27,899 nt of DNA, taken from IMG/VR virus record IMGVR_UViG_3300025168_000499, positions 1 to 27,899 of that record. One strand, given 5' to 3'. Position numbers and translations under genes: made by a program. Source of the DNA: a virus. Position 1 is the stretch's first letter; every line of letters begins with the position of its first letter. Shown piece by piece: positions 16,477-24,095 of this stretch. The notes below the pieces were generated by a model. The model was not told the origin of the DNA. It worked only from the letters and a program-made list of their open reading frames with translations, and did no database searches.

Positions 16477-17176
16477 GTGGTACATCTTCTAAGTTATCTC
16501 TTAGTGCTAGTATATCCTGCGCTCTTTGCCTACCTACACCCTTGACAGCCATAACTGCTTTTTGAGTAGTCCTAAGCCTAAGTAGTTTAGGTATGCTACC
16601 AAACTCTTCTAATAAATCCTGAGCCATAGTAGGGGTTACTCCTTTTACGGAAGAAAGAAATGCGATACGAGGGTCTAACTCCCCCTTTTTTATAGCCTTT
16701 TGTGTATCTGAATCGTGATTAGAGAAAGCCATTCCTAGTTGGGTATGATTTACTACTAACCATTCGACAAACTCATCCATAGTATTCAATTCCATATACT
16801 TAATTTTAGGGAATCTTTGATGAAATGTCATTTTGAATTGTGTATTTACTTTTTTCATACGAGACATTTCGGTAGCAATTTGTTTTGCTGATGGCCTTCC
16901 GGTGGCTACCCAAGGTTTTAACTTTGCACCATAAACTACTAGTACGGGATTGTCGTAGTTATCCTGTAAGTCTCTCAACTGAGAAACGATAGTTCTATTG
17001 CGACCAATACCAAGAATGGAACGAAAAAGGTCGTTAATTTCTTTAGCCTCAACACCCCAAGTACCCATAGCATAATCAGCACTCACCATTCTACATACTT
17101 TTACGTTATTTTCACCCATACGCATTAACAACTTGTTAATTACTTTTGGGTTTTCTCTATCATCTACTAGTAACAT
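16469..17176 (-). CDS. XPF/ERCC4-type structure-specific nuclease with HhH motifs
   Basis: Encodes 235 residues. The start gives VDDRE (residues 4-8), then D34 (SADYAMG) and GVEAKEINDLFRSI (E43, K45, D49). These match the XPF nuclease pattern in which RE, the GDY-type Asp and ERKxxxD form the metal site; the Arg of ERK is Ala here. The C-terminal 60 residues carry two helix-hairpin-helix motifs (SVKGVTPTMAQDLLEEFG and VKGVGRQRAQDILAL). The protein lacks the helicase half of archaeal Hef and is about the size of short archaeal XPF nucleases. Expected substrates are flap or fork structures in replication or recombination. It is last in the minus-strand unit, and its stop overlaps the giant tail gene. 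Confidence 0.75.
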   Translation of the reverse strand: MLLVDDRENPKVINKLLMRMGENNVKVCRMVSADYAMGTWGVEAKEINDLFRSILGIGRNRTIVSQLRDLQDNYDNPVLVVYGAKLKPWVATGRPSAKQIATEMSRMKKVNTQFKMTFHQRFPKIKYMELNTMDEFVEWLVVNHTQLGMAFSNHDSDTQKAIKKGELDPRIAFLSSVKGVTPTMAQDLLEEFGSIPKLLRLRTTQKAVMAVKGVGRQRAQDILALRDNLEDVPLK

Positions 17177-17177
17177 C

Positions 17178-17336
17178 CTACCATCCTAATGTATGGTAAA
17201 CCTCATCCTCTAATATAATGATGTGTGAATTACAATCGCCACAGTACTTTTCTCTTGAAGTTTTTAGTGTCCAAGCGTTATGACATATAGTGCAGGCTTC
17301 CATTTCTTTTTCGGTTAAACTAATTAGGTTCATCAT
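17178..17336 (-). CDS. Zinc-ribbon microprotein
   Basis: Encodes 52 residues (MMNLISLTEKEMEACTICHN at the start). Cysteines at 15, 18, 32 and 35 form C-x2-C (CTIC) and C-x2-C (CGDC) pairs separated by 13 residues, a small zinc-ribbon or treble-clef knuckle. It fills the gap between the primase stop (2 bases away) and the nuclease ATG (1 base away). The continuous frame, four-cysteine pattern and tight packing make it a probable gene. The function is unknown; DNA, RNA or protein contacts within the replication machinery are possible. Confidence 0.6.
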   Translation of the reverse strand: MMNLISLTEKEMEACTICHNAWTLKTSREKYCGDCNSHIIILEDEVYHTLGW

Positions 17337-17338
17337 TT

Positions 17339-18346
17339 TTATACTCTCCTTGTACCGTCATCTCTCCAACAAGAACCTTTGCATCCTACGTTAGCGGATA
17401 GCCAAGAACAAGACGGTGGTTGTTCATGGTCTATGATAGAAAACAATTGCATCCTAGACATACTAGGTTTGAAATCTCTCCAATTTAATTTTTCGATAAA
17501 AGCAACTGCTTCATCAACTATCTTTCTTTTGTCTGCTGTACTCAATGTTTTTGGGTCTGCAAACAACCTAAGATTCTCAACTAGATGATAACCTAAAGCC
17601 AACCTAACAGGGTGTTTAGGGTTCTCATGCGTCATGGCCGAGGCTATACACGGAGGTATAGGTATTTGGCCGGAAGAAGTTATCTCACCGTGAAATACAT
17701 TACTATGTAGGTCTTTAGGTATAGGGTTATTAGAAATCCATTTGACTATATCAAACTCGCTATCCACAGCCCTACCTCTAAATGGGTCATACACATCATA
17801 CTCCCTGTTAGGAGTGGTAGGTATGTCGTAATTCAATGGGTCTTTAACAAAATCTAGCGTAGGTATATTTACAGCCCACTTACTTCTTTTTGTATTATAT
17901 GTGTTGGGTATTCTTGTTAGTTTTTGTGGATGCCCTACGCCGTCTAAAGTAGCCAAATCACTAGCCACACTTCTCTCATACCTGTCTATATGCCTAGCAA
18001 TACTTGTGCCGATTACGGGCCGCTTAAACATCTGATGTATATGAAATCCTCTACCTGTAAAGACAGTCCTTACATCACCGTCTAAACGAGATATGAGCGT
18101 GGCCACATCATTCTTTACATCATCCATAGAACCACCTTCCTCAATATCAAAATCCCACCATGCTCTATCCATAATGACGCTCTCAACGTCATATTTCCAA
18201 GGCCTAATAGGGTCTTTTCTTTGAAAAGCATACAAAGATGTGTAGCAAGATGCTTTACCATTTACTTTATCTATGTAGTCATCAAAAGTTTTACGAGAAA
18301 AGCATTGTGAACGGCGAAGCCCAATCTCTCTCGGAAACAGAAGCAT
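17339..18346 (-). CDS. Archaeo-eukaryotic (AEP) DNA primase with PriL-like Cys region
   Basis: Encodes 335 residues. The ATG at 18346 (MLLFPREIGL) is chosen over one at 18397 because the upstream one would overlap the previous small gene by 46 bases. AEP motifs: I WWDFDIEEGG (D65 and D67), II TGRGFHIH (97-104), III around D134 followed by LTRIPNTYNTKRSKW, which parallels the RLIRVPxSLHxKTG pattern of PriS. The C-terminal third (about 228-326) begins IPPCIASAM and ends PPSCSWL and GCKGSC, giving cysteines 233, 313, 322 and 326, an arrangement like the Fe-S region of PriL. It may thus be a single-chain PriS-PriL fusion that makes primers for the viral polymerase. I saw no linked helicase in the window. 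Confidence 0.75.
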   Translation of the reverse strand: MLLFPREIGLRRSQCFSRKTFDDYIDKVNGKASCYTSLYAFQRKDPIRPWKYDVESVIMDRAWWDFDIEEGGSMDDVKNDVATLISRLDGDVRTVFTGRGFHIHQMFKRPVIGTSIARHIDRYERSVASDLATLDGVGHPQKLTRIPNTYNTKRSKWAVNIPTLDFVKDPLNYDIPTTPNREYDVYDPFRGRAVDSEFDIVKWISNNPIPKDLHSNVFHGEITSSGQIPIPPCIASAMTHENPKHPVRLALGYHLVENLRLFADPKTLSTADKRKIVDEAVAFIEKLNWRDFKPSMSRMQLFSIIDHEQPPSCSWLSANVGCKGSCWRDDGTRRV

Positions 18347-18351
18347 AATAA

Positions 18352-18519
18352 TCACTCTTCTTTTACCGCAAAAGTATAGGTAGCACCACAGGAGCAAGCC
18401 AATAAAGTCATGAGTTCAGGTTTGTGTCCTTCTTCTCCTGTTACTCTCCAAACTTCTTCCTCGCCTTCCCAAGCATCCATTTTACCGCACGTTTGACATA
18501 TAATTTCCGGTTTATTCAT
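18352..18519 (-). CDS. Zinc-binding microprotein
   Basis: Encodes 55 residues. Cysteine pairs are C8-x2-C11 (CQTC) and C42-x-C44 (CSC), spaced by a polar segment rich in Glu; this looks like a small rubredoxin- or zinc-ribbon-like fold with a shortened second knuckle. Its ATG overlaps the end of the Cas4-like gene by 8 bases, and its stop lies 5 bases before the primase ATG. The function is not known. It is one of four cysteine-paired small proteins in this replication unit. Confidence 0.6.
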   Translation of the reverse strand: MNKPEIICQTCGKMDAWEGEEEVWRVTGEEGHKPELMTLLACSCGATYTFAVKEE

Positions 18520-19339
18520 CTATATTCCACTCCTTAATGCCGTTGAGTTCCGCCTCACAATCTAGTGAAAAATCACACCACATTGGACAGAAGTAATCAT
18601 TCCAATTCATAGGCCACTGTTGGGATGTGAGAGACTCAATAGTGTCATATAATGATTCCTCAAATATTTTATACGACCTCTCTCTAAACGGCTCTAAAAG
18701 AGCAAAGCCCTTCTCAGCACCAAGCCACATAGTCTTACCTCTCTTAGCACCCTCTAGTAATAATTTATCTTCCGCGTCGTATTCATAATCAGGGGTGATA
18801 TATAAGAAATGTGATACATCTTCGTAATCTAACTTTCTCAACAACCTAGTATAGTACACTAATTCTTTTCTAGTCCTACCTAGTTTACCCATATTCATTT
18901 TACCTGTCTTTAATTCAACTAAGATTAGTTTACCTGTTTCGGGATGCTTTAGTACACCATCTATAAGACCGACCCATACAATAGGTTGCCCATTCAGTAC
19001 TTCGTAGACTTCATGCTTAACTTCTGCCTCTACTACCTCGAATCCACCCATGTCATGTGCTATCTGATGCAATAGAATATTTAATGAATCAACCCCATCA
19101 TCGTCTGCTACACCTTCTTGTTTCGCCGCTTCCATCAGCACGTCTGCACCGTCTAATAAACCTCTCTCCATAACATTATGTATGGCAACACCACGAATCA
19201 TTTCTTCTGTTGGTGGTATAGTAGGTATATCTGCTATATATCTCCAATAGAATTGTCGTGGACACATCTTGTATGTCATAAACGATGACTTACTAACTCT
19301 TAGTGAGCCTTCATCAGCAGGGTTATAAGAAGAAAGCAT
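18512..19339 (-). CDS. Cas4/RecB-like PD-(D/E)XK nuclease with Fe-S cysteines
   Basis: Encodes 275 residues. SKSSFMTYKMCPRQFYWRY (C26) and RGVAIHNVMERG (H54) are the typical entry motifs of the RecB/Cas4 nuclease family. GLIDGVL (D127) and LVELKTGK (E142, K144) give the catalytic PD-(D/E)XK set, and ELVYYTRLL supplies the following Tyr, although the usual Gln of QxxxY is not present. CPMWCDFSLDC (251, 255, 261) with C26 makes the four cysteines that hold a 4Fe-4S cluster in Cas4 and AddB. It would trim or resect DNA ends in replication-linked recombination. It lies 4 bases after the zinc-ribbon gene. No cas genes are nearby, so a CRISPR adaptation role is not indicated. Confidence 0.8.
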   Translation of the reverse strand: MLSSYNPADEGSLRVSKSSFMTYKMCPRQFYWRYIADIPTIPPTEEMIRGVAIHNVMERGLLDGADVLMEAAKQEGVADDDGVDSLNILLHQIAHDMGGFEVVEAEVKHEVYEVLNGQPIVWVGLIDGVLKHPETGKLILVELKTGKMNMGKLGRTRKELVYYTRLLRKLDYEDVSHFLYITPDYEYDAEDKLLLEGAKRGKTMWLGAEKGFALLEPFRERSYKIFEESLYDTIESLTSQQWPMNWNDYFCPMWCDFSLDCEAELNGIKEWNIDE

Positions 19340-19343
19340 AGTT

Positions 19344-19628
19344 TCACTCTTCTTCTCTTGTTATTCCGTTATCCCAATCATCAATAGACATTTGGTTTGT
19401 GTCAAACAAACCTTCACCGCATGACGGACAAACATCTTCTAGTGGTATGTTAGGTAGTATAGGCCTGATAACTTCTTCGTTACATGACGGACAGACTACT
19501 CTATCCATTTTACCCATGTCGTCTAATAAATTATAGAACATCATCTGTAATTTCATCATATCATTACCCATAAACTGAATAACCTTTACCGTTTCTTTCA
19601 TAAACATCTCTAAATCGTCGTCTTTCAT
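19344..19628 (-). CDS. Zinc-ribbon protein with N-terminal helix
   Basis: Encodes 94 residues. The first 42 are helical and methionine-rich (KVIQFMGNDMMKLQMMFYNL). Residues 46-70 have two CPSC knuckles (C46, C49, C67, C70) around a proline-containing loop, a clear zinc ribbon. The tail is acidic. GGTGA lies 8-12 bases before the ATG. It sits between PolB and the Cas4-like nuclease and so may be part of the replication or repair complex, but the function is unknown. Confidence 0.7.
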   Translation of the reverse strand: MKDDDLEMFMKETVKVIQFMGNDMMKLQMMFYNLLDDMGKMDRVVCPSCNEEVIRPILPNIPLEDVCPSCGEGLFDTNQMSIDDWDNGITREEE

Positions 19629-19651
19629 ATCTCTTTCACCTTTGTATTACC

Positions 19652-19660
19652 GTTATAAAC
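19652..19660 (-). promoter_or_regulatory. TATA-like element after polB
   Basis: On the minus strand GTTTATAAC follows an A-rich stretch (TAAAG), like an archaeal BRE plus TATA box. It lies 24 bases or more before the ATG of the zinc-ribbon gene (19628), so a promoter here would give a very short leader. The same octamer follows the groEL-like and RFC genes. Confidence 0.25.
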
Positions 19661-19661
19661 T

Positions 19662-21899
19662 TTACACCCAACTCATATCTGCTAGTCCATTCCTAGCATT
19701 CTCTATGGGTTGAGTACTCCATCCTGCCAAATCAAAGTATGGCTTTATTTTTTTTATGACAAATCTATCCACCATAACCTTAGTACCTACGGTTTCTATA
19801 CCTTCGACATCCTTTGGGTTATCGAATGCTATATACTTACCATCTTCATTTAAGGTAACTAAAAAGAATGAGCCTTTTCTATATCCTTTACCTAGATATT
19901 CGTTAGCCCAAGCCGCACCTGCTGATGAGCCGGACAGTACTTTGTATTGGCTTATATCTCTCTCTAATTTACCCTTCATACATAGGTCTATTGGGTCTGT
20001 TTCTCCCTTGATTACCGAATCCACCATAGTAGATAATCTATCAGTTACAGCAGTCTCTTGTTCATTAGTTAATATTCCGGTAATAGTATCTAACATAGCG
20101 GCTTTCATAACAGGGGGCATTCTGCTTTGTTTCATCTCAATACCTTTAACGTAAATGTTTGGTTCGTGATACTCACCATCAGTCCAAGTAACCATACCTG
20201 TATATCTATTCTTAGCCACCATTATTATACGAGAACACCACTTTTCAAACTCGGTTACGATAGGGTACATCTTATCATTAATTAACCCTAACTTTTCTAA
20301 CCCTTCTTCGGGAGTAGGTATAACACAGAATACAGAATCAGTATGTCCATAAATGACATCAAACCCTGCCTCTCTAGCATTTTCCATAAGTTGCCCTAGT
20401 GTTTCTCTTGAAGTGTATGTGATAGCCGCCGCTATTTCGGGATGATACATACCGTACTTAGCATCTCCCGCTACACCATACATAGAGGCAACTAGAGTCT
20501 TAGCGGCAAACTGCATACAATCCCATTTCTTTTTCTCATCACCTTCAGTCATAATCATCTTCATTTTAAACTCATTTCTAAACGTAGTCATCAGTTCCAT
20601 TTGTCTAACTAACAAACCTTTCTCACCCTGTTTAAACTTAGAGCCGTTACCGCAGTCCACACCTTCGGGGTCTAAACTATCCCAACTAATATTATACTTA
20701 GCGGCATTAGAGTGGTACATAGCACGTATGTCTAAGATACCTACGTTGTCGTACACCCCTGCTTCCACCTTGAGAATCTCAGCACCTTCATAATCCACCT
20801 TAGAAAATTGTGGTTGAGTAGGTATCTTTCTATCAAAGTCTTTATCTCTTAAAACTAAGTTAGTAAACATCTTAGTTATGAATGGGGTACTCTTAATCTC
20901 ACATTGTACTATGTGTTGTAGAGCCGTATAGTAATCTAAGGCATTTACTGCATCATCTAACTTAGGTAGTAGTCTCACATCTTGTCTACAATAGTGTATG
21001 TATAAATCTCTATCTTCGTACCAAGATTCATCGTGTCCTTTCTCTAATTCTACTTTCTTTTCTCCTAATATTTCTTCTGCTACATCGTTTAGTTTGTAAG
21101 AAGGTAGTTTTCCATTCTTCATTTCCCATAGTTTAGAAACAGCAAGCATCAAGTCTATACAATTCCTACCTACTATTGGTTGTTCCCAATCACCATACTC
21201 GTACCTTAACCTCCTAAGTGGTGATAGGGCGTATGAGGGTAGCCCACACGCTCTAGTACGCTCGACTATCTGTTTTATGTCAGCACCTACTACATACCAC
21301 CCTGTAATAATATCGGGGTCGCAATTCTTTAGTATTCTCATAAAGTGTATGAGCATAGAACGCTCATTAGGAAACGCCATAGCGGGAGTTTCATATTTGT
21401 ATTCACCTAATTCGGAATAAGGTACACCTTCCCCATCCTTCAAACCTCGCTCCGCAAGCGTCGCCTCAACAAACCACACATATTCTTTTCCGGTAAAATT
21501 ATCATAGGCTACAATAACTCTCATGTGTCCTGTCGTTGGCGACCATTCACAATCGAGATACCAAGTTCTATGTTTGTAGTTAGGTATAGGTTCGTTACCA
21601 TCATTAATATAATCACAAAGAACTTTGTTAGTGTAAGGTACGTTAGCCTCCCATGTCGACCCTGCGTAAGACAGTTGTCTTACATCATGAGGGGTAGAAC
21701 AATAAACTTTAGTTAAAGATTCTCCATACAGACCTGTATAACCTGCTTCGGTTCTAACTGCTTCCGCTACGTATGGTACATTTTCATCTTCCATGTAGCA
21801 GTAAGGCCAATAACCTGTAATAGTTTTCTCGTATCTTTTACCGTCTTTATCTCTAGCCCTTATGAGAACATTTCTCCCATTCGTCTTTTCGACTATCAT
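19662..21899 (-). CDS. polB: Family B DNA polymerase with proofreading exonuclease
   Basis: Encodes 745 residues, the usual archaeal PolB size. Exonuclease motifs are intact: Exo I YLDCEWS (D116, E118), Exo II DPDIITGWYVVGAD (to D207), Exo III YCRQDV (Y303, D307). Polymerase motif A is ILDIRAMYHSN (D390), motif B AAKTLVASMYG (467-475), motif C YGHTDS (517-522). The usual forms are DxxSLYPS, KxxxNSxYG and YGDTDS, so the first Asp of motif C is His and the Asn of motif B is Ala. The main catalytic Asp residues (390 and 521) remain. AKNRYTG and VKGIEMKQSRMPPV match the later thumb-side motifs. Its ATG overlaps the preceding zinc microprotein stop (ATGA). It is the presumed replicase of the virus. 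Confidence 0.92.
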   Translation of the reverse strand: MIVEKTNGRNVLIRARDKDGKRYEKTITGYWPYCYMEDENVPYVAEAVRTEAGYTGLYGESLTKVYCSTPHDVRQLSYAGSTWEANVPYTNKVLCDYINDGNEPIPNYKHRTWYLDCEWSPTTGHMRVIVAYDNFTGKEYVWFVEATLAERGLKDGEGVPYSELGEYKYETPAMAFPNERSMLIHFMRILKNCDPDIITGWYVVGADIKQIVERTRACGLPSYALSPLRRLRYEYGDWEQPIVGRNCIDLMLAVSKLWEMKNGKLPSYKLNDVAEEILGEKKVELEKGHDESWYEDRDLYIHYCRQDVRLLPKLDDAVNALDYYTALQHIVQCEIKSTPFITKMFTNLVLRDKDFDRKIPTQPQFSKVDYEGAEILKVEAGVYDNVGILDIRAMYHSNAAKYNISWDSLDPEGVDCGNGSKFKQGEKGLLVRQMELMTTFRNEFKMKMIMTEGDEKKKWDCMQFAAKTLVASMYGVAGDAKYGMYHPEIAAAITYTSRETLGQLMENAREAGFDVIYGHTDSVFCVIPTPEEGLEKLGLINDKMYPIVTEFEKWCSRIIMVAKNRYTGMVTWTDGEYHEPNIYVKGIEMKQSRMPPVMKAAMLDTITGILTNEQETAVTDRLSTMVDSVIKGETDPIDLCMKGKLERDISQYKVLSGSSAGAAWANEYLGKGYRKGSFFLVTLNEDGKYIAFDNPKDVEGIETVGTKVMVDRFVIKKIKPYFDLAGWSTQPIENARNGLADMSWV

Positions 21900-22042
21900 T
21901 CTACATCATGCCTAAACATCTTAAGGTCATTACAATGTTCACACTCATATATTTCTGCGTTGTCTATATGTTCCACGAAAACCCAAGAGAAAGTTGCACC
22001 GCATCTTTCACATGAAGGCCATCGTTGTGTGTAGTTAACCAT
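21896..22042 (-). CDS. Zinc-ribbon microprotein
   Basis: Encodes 48 residues beginning MVNYTQRWPSCERCG. Cysteines 11, 14, 34 and 37 form CERC and CEHC, a minimal zinc ribbon with 19 residues between knuckles. It begins one base after the HTH gene stop, and its TGA overlaps the polB ATG as ATGA, so its translation is probably coupled to polB. GGTGA precedes the ATG. The overlap and four-cysteine pattern make a chance frame unlikely. The role is unknown; a polymerase-associated factor is one idea. Confidence 0.6.
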   Translation of the reverse strand: MVNYTQRWPSCERCGATFSWVFVEHIDNAEIYECEHCNDLKMFRHDVE

Positions 22043-22043
22043 A

Positions 22044-22304
22044 TCAATTCACCTTTCTTGCGCCCCTACTACGGGTATCAATGTTGTGGCGGCGTAGCCA
22101 ATTATTAATACACATTGGCGTAACGCCACATTCAATAGCAATAGTCTGCATATTTTTACCATGCTTTACATATTGTGCATTCAGCCACTCATAATCTCTA
22201 TACAATGGTTCTGCATCACTAGGTAAGATAGTAATAAATACATCATACCCATCAATCATTCTTTTGTTTTTCCCTAATTCTAAATCTGTCATTTCTAAAT
22301 CCAT
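22044..22304 (-). CDS. Small helix-turn-helix protein
   Basis: Encodes 86 residues. Residues about 45-72 (YVKHGKNMQTIAIECGVTPM then INNWLRRHNI) form a typical HTH like those in small DNA-binding or endonuclease-linked proteins, followed by a basic end (DTRSRGARKVN). The N-terminal 40 residues are acidic and lack a known motif. It lies between the clamp gene (4 bases) and the zinc microprotein (1 base). It could be a transcription regulator or an origin-binding protein; the sequence does not decide. Confidence 0.65.
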   Translation of the reverse strand: MDLEMTDLELGKNKRMIDGYDVFITILPSDAEPLYRDYEWLNAQYVKHGKNMQTIAIECGVTPMCINNWLRRHNIDTRSRGARKVN

Positions 22305-22308
22305 TTAA

Positions 22309-23115
22309 TCACCCCAAGTTACTCGCTTGGAAAATAAAGTCGCCATCACCTAATGTAATTAGCATTCTGATACCCTGTCCTTCGGGCCTAAAGTCAAAGA
22401 AGTGTACGCTTGCTGTGCCTGTTAACTCTTTAAAAACATACTCTAAACCACCCATATAAACTGCCTCGAAAACAGCCTGTGGTTGTGGGTCTATTTGAGA
22501 GATAGTTTTACCTTTAAGATTCTTACCTACTTCCACACATAATCCTCTCTCATCAGAAGTTACTGTGTATAGGTTGTATCTTTGGTTGTTCATATTATCA
22601 CACCTAAATGCTTCATACAAAGTGGTAGTGTCTATGTCTAACCAAGAGGCGAAAGGTTTTCTTTTACCTCCACTATTCAATTGATAAGTAATATCTTGTA
22701 GGTCTATCTTAGTAGCCAACCTTACAGACTTGGCCTCCCACTCATTAACATTAGAAGATGTATGAGGAAACGCTAAAGCCTTATCGGATGAAGTCATAGT
22801 AGTTTGTTTGTTAGATGATTTTAAGATAATTTTATCCTCACCAATTTCTAACGTGATAGCATTACCATGATATTTCAAAGCACCTAAGAAAGCATCTATA
22901 TCAGATATAGCAAAATCTCCTGTGCCGGAACAAGGTATAGATAATAATGTCAATGACGACAAGCCATCCTTAACAAGAGAGCAGGCAGTAAGTCTACTAC
23001 CTACTGCTCTCATCATCAAAGAATGAACCTGTGGCATTACTTTACCGGAAACATTTTGTTTCCTTTGAGACAAAGTTAGTAACCACGTTAAGGAGTTACT
23101 ATCAACAGTAATCAT
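22309..23115 (-). CDS. pcn: PCNA-like DNA sliding clamp
   Basis: Encodes 268 residues, close to the usual 245-265 of archaeal PCNA. The clamp pattern of alternating beta strands is seen in two similar halves: ISDIDAFLGALKYHGNAITL then EIGEDKIILKSSNKQTTM in the first, and GLEYVFKELTGTASVHFFDF with RPEGQGIRMLITLG in the second. It ends DFIFQASNLG, in place of the usual YYLAP-type end. Sequence is quite diverged from cellular PCNA. It would form a ring loaded by the RFC encoded upstream and tether PolB. It starts 4 bases after the RecA-like gene, within one transcription unit with polB. Confidence 0.75.
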   Translation of the reverse strand: MITVDSNSLTWLLTLSQRKQNVSGKVMPQVHSLMMRAVGSRLTACSLVKDGLSSLTLLSIPCSGTGDFAISDIDAFLGALKYHGNAITLEIGEDKIILKSSNKQTTMTSSDKALAFPHTSSNVNEWEAKSVRLATKIDLQDITYQLNSGGKRKPFASWLDIDTTTLYEAFRCDNMNNQRYNLYTVTSDERGLCVEVGKNLKGKTISQIDPQPQAVFEAVYMGGLEYVFKELTGTASVHFFDFRPEGQGIRMLITLGDGDFIFQASNLG

Positions 23116-23119
23116 ATAA

Positions 23120-24064
23120 TCACTCCATGAAAGGTAATCCGAACCACTCTACATTACCGTTAGATACTTTGAGTATGTCATGCTTAGTACCGACTCTTTC
23201 TATGTTACTACCTTTCATCTCTTCGACAGTAGCACGTACAACCCACTCACCATCAGCGAGCGTCCTATCACCTTCTACTCCGGCGGCAGGGTCGGCCTTT
23301 TTCATAAACCTAGATAGGAATATCTGCTGAGAAAACTTTCTCATAGTACCTTTCTCCCATTCAGGTCTGAAACCAACAGTCATCAATACTTTCTTACCTG
23401 TACCGTCATCCATGAATTGTGATACGGCCTTTAGGTGGAAGGTGAAGTAAACTTTAGCCACGTTGAGGCTGTGTATTCTAGTTAGTACATTTCTATAAAG
23501 ACGGTTACGCTCTCTCCATTCTTTCTGATTGAATGCACCATCTTCTGTCTCAATGACACCACGACTTAGTAGTGATGCCCTCATAGCGTGTTCACACCAT
23601 TTAAGGAATGTAGAACCACCGTCGAAGATAACTCCACCAACTGATTCAGGGTCATTCTTAACTTTCTCAGCAAGTATATTAACGTACCATGAAGTCTTAT
23701 CTAACAATGCTTTGTAATCTACGTTGTTATCAGAATCAAATATAGAATCATCTGTCTCATCGTGAAGAGGTAAAACTATTATGTTAGGGCAGTCAGGGAA
23801 TACATGGTCTACCGTAGACTTAGCGGAGTTATCTACATCAAAGATATAGACATTCTTACCTGCCTCAATTTCTGTTCTTAAACAAGAAAGTGCCGTACCT
23901 GTCTTAGCAGTATTTTCGTGTCCAATAAATGCACATCTATGAGTAATAGAGTTTGTTCTATTGTTCTCAAACAGGTCTTTGTAATAACCTTCATCGAACC
24001 TATTTACAGGTTCGGCAGTCTGTTTTTTAGTCGTAGGTGTTGCTTGTGTTCCCCATGCGCTCAT
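23120..24064 (-). CDS. RecA/Sak4-like ATPase (recombination)
   Basis: Encodes 314 residues from the ATG at 24064, which has GAGAGG 8-13 bases upstream; an ATG five codons earlier (24079) is less likely because that ribosome site lies within it. The Walker A position reads GHENTAKTGTALS (48-60), keeping Lys-Thr but lacking the usual second Gly. Strand NVYIFDVDNSAKS follows and Walker B is GGVIFDGGSTFL (to D148). RLYRNVLTRIHSLNVAKVYFTFH matches the sensor region of the Sak4/AAA_24 group of phage RecA-like proteins, single-strand annealing or RecA-family ATPases. With the SSB-like protein and nucleases nearby, replication-linked recombination is likely. A DnaB-like or RadA-type role is the alternative. 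Confidence 0.7.
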   Translation of the reverse strand: MSAWGTQATPTTKKQTAEPVNRFDEGYYKDLFENNRTNSITHRCAFIGHENTAKTGTALSCLRTEIEAGKNVYIFDVDNSAKSTVDHVFPDCPNIIVLPLHDETDDSIFDSDNNVDYKALLDKTSWYVNILAEKVKNDPESVGGVIFDGGSTFLKWCEHAMRASLLSRGVIETEDGAFNQKEWRERNRLYRNVLTRIHSLNVAKVYFTFHLKAVSQFMDDGTGKKVLMTVGFRPEWEKGTMRKFSQQIFLSRFMKKADPAAGVEGDRTLADGEWVVRATVEEMKGSNIERVGTKHDILKVSNGNVEWFGLPFME

Positions 24065-24086
24065 ATATATTCCTCTCATTACTAGG

Positions 24087-24095
24087 GTTATAAAC
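24087..24095 (-). promoter_or_regulatory. TATA-like element at the end of groEL
   Basis: On the minus strand the stop region reads GAAAGTTTATAACC, a good fit to an archaeal BRE (GAAA) plus TATA box (TTTATA). It overlaps the groEL stop and lies about 24 bases before the RecA-like ATG. It may start a transcript within the unit, but it overlaps coding sequence, so chance is possible. Confidence 0.25.

Noticed and set aside
16470-16482. CACTTGAGTG near-palindrome at the convergent gene ends as a terminator
   Set aside because: The stem is 4 bp with a 2-base loop and there is no U-run, so it cannot be supported as a bidirectional terminator.
18347-18397. Longer N-terminus for the primase
   Set aside because: It would overlap the zinc microprotein by 46 bases and adds an aromatic/cysteine stretch with no counterpart in AEP proteins.
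18512-19339. CRISPR adaptation Cas4
   Set aside because: No repeats, Cas1 or Cas2 are present. The context is replication, so a generic Cas4/RecB-like nuclease is the better label.
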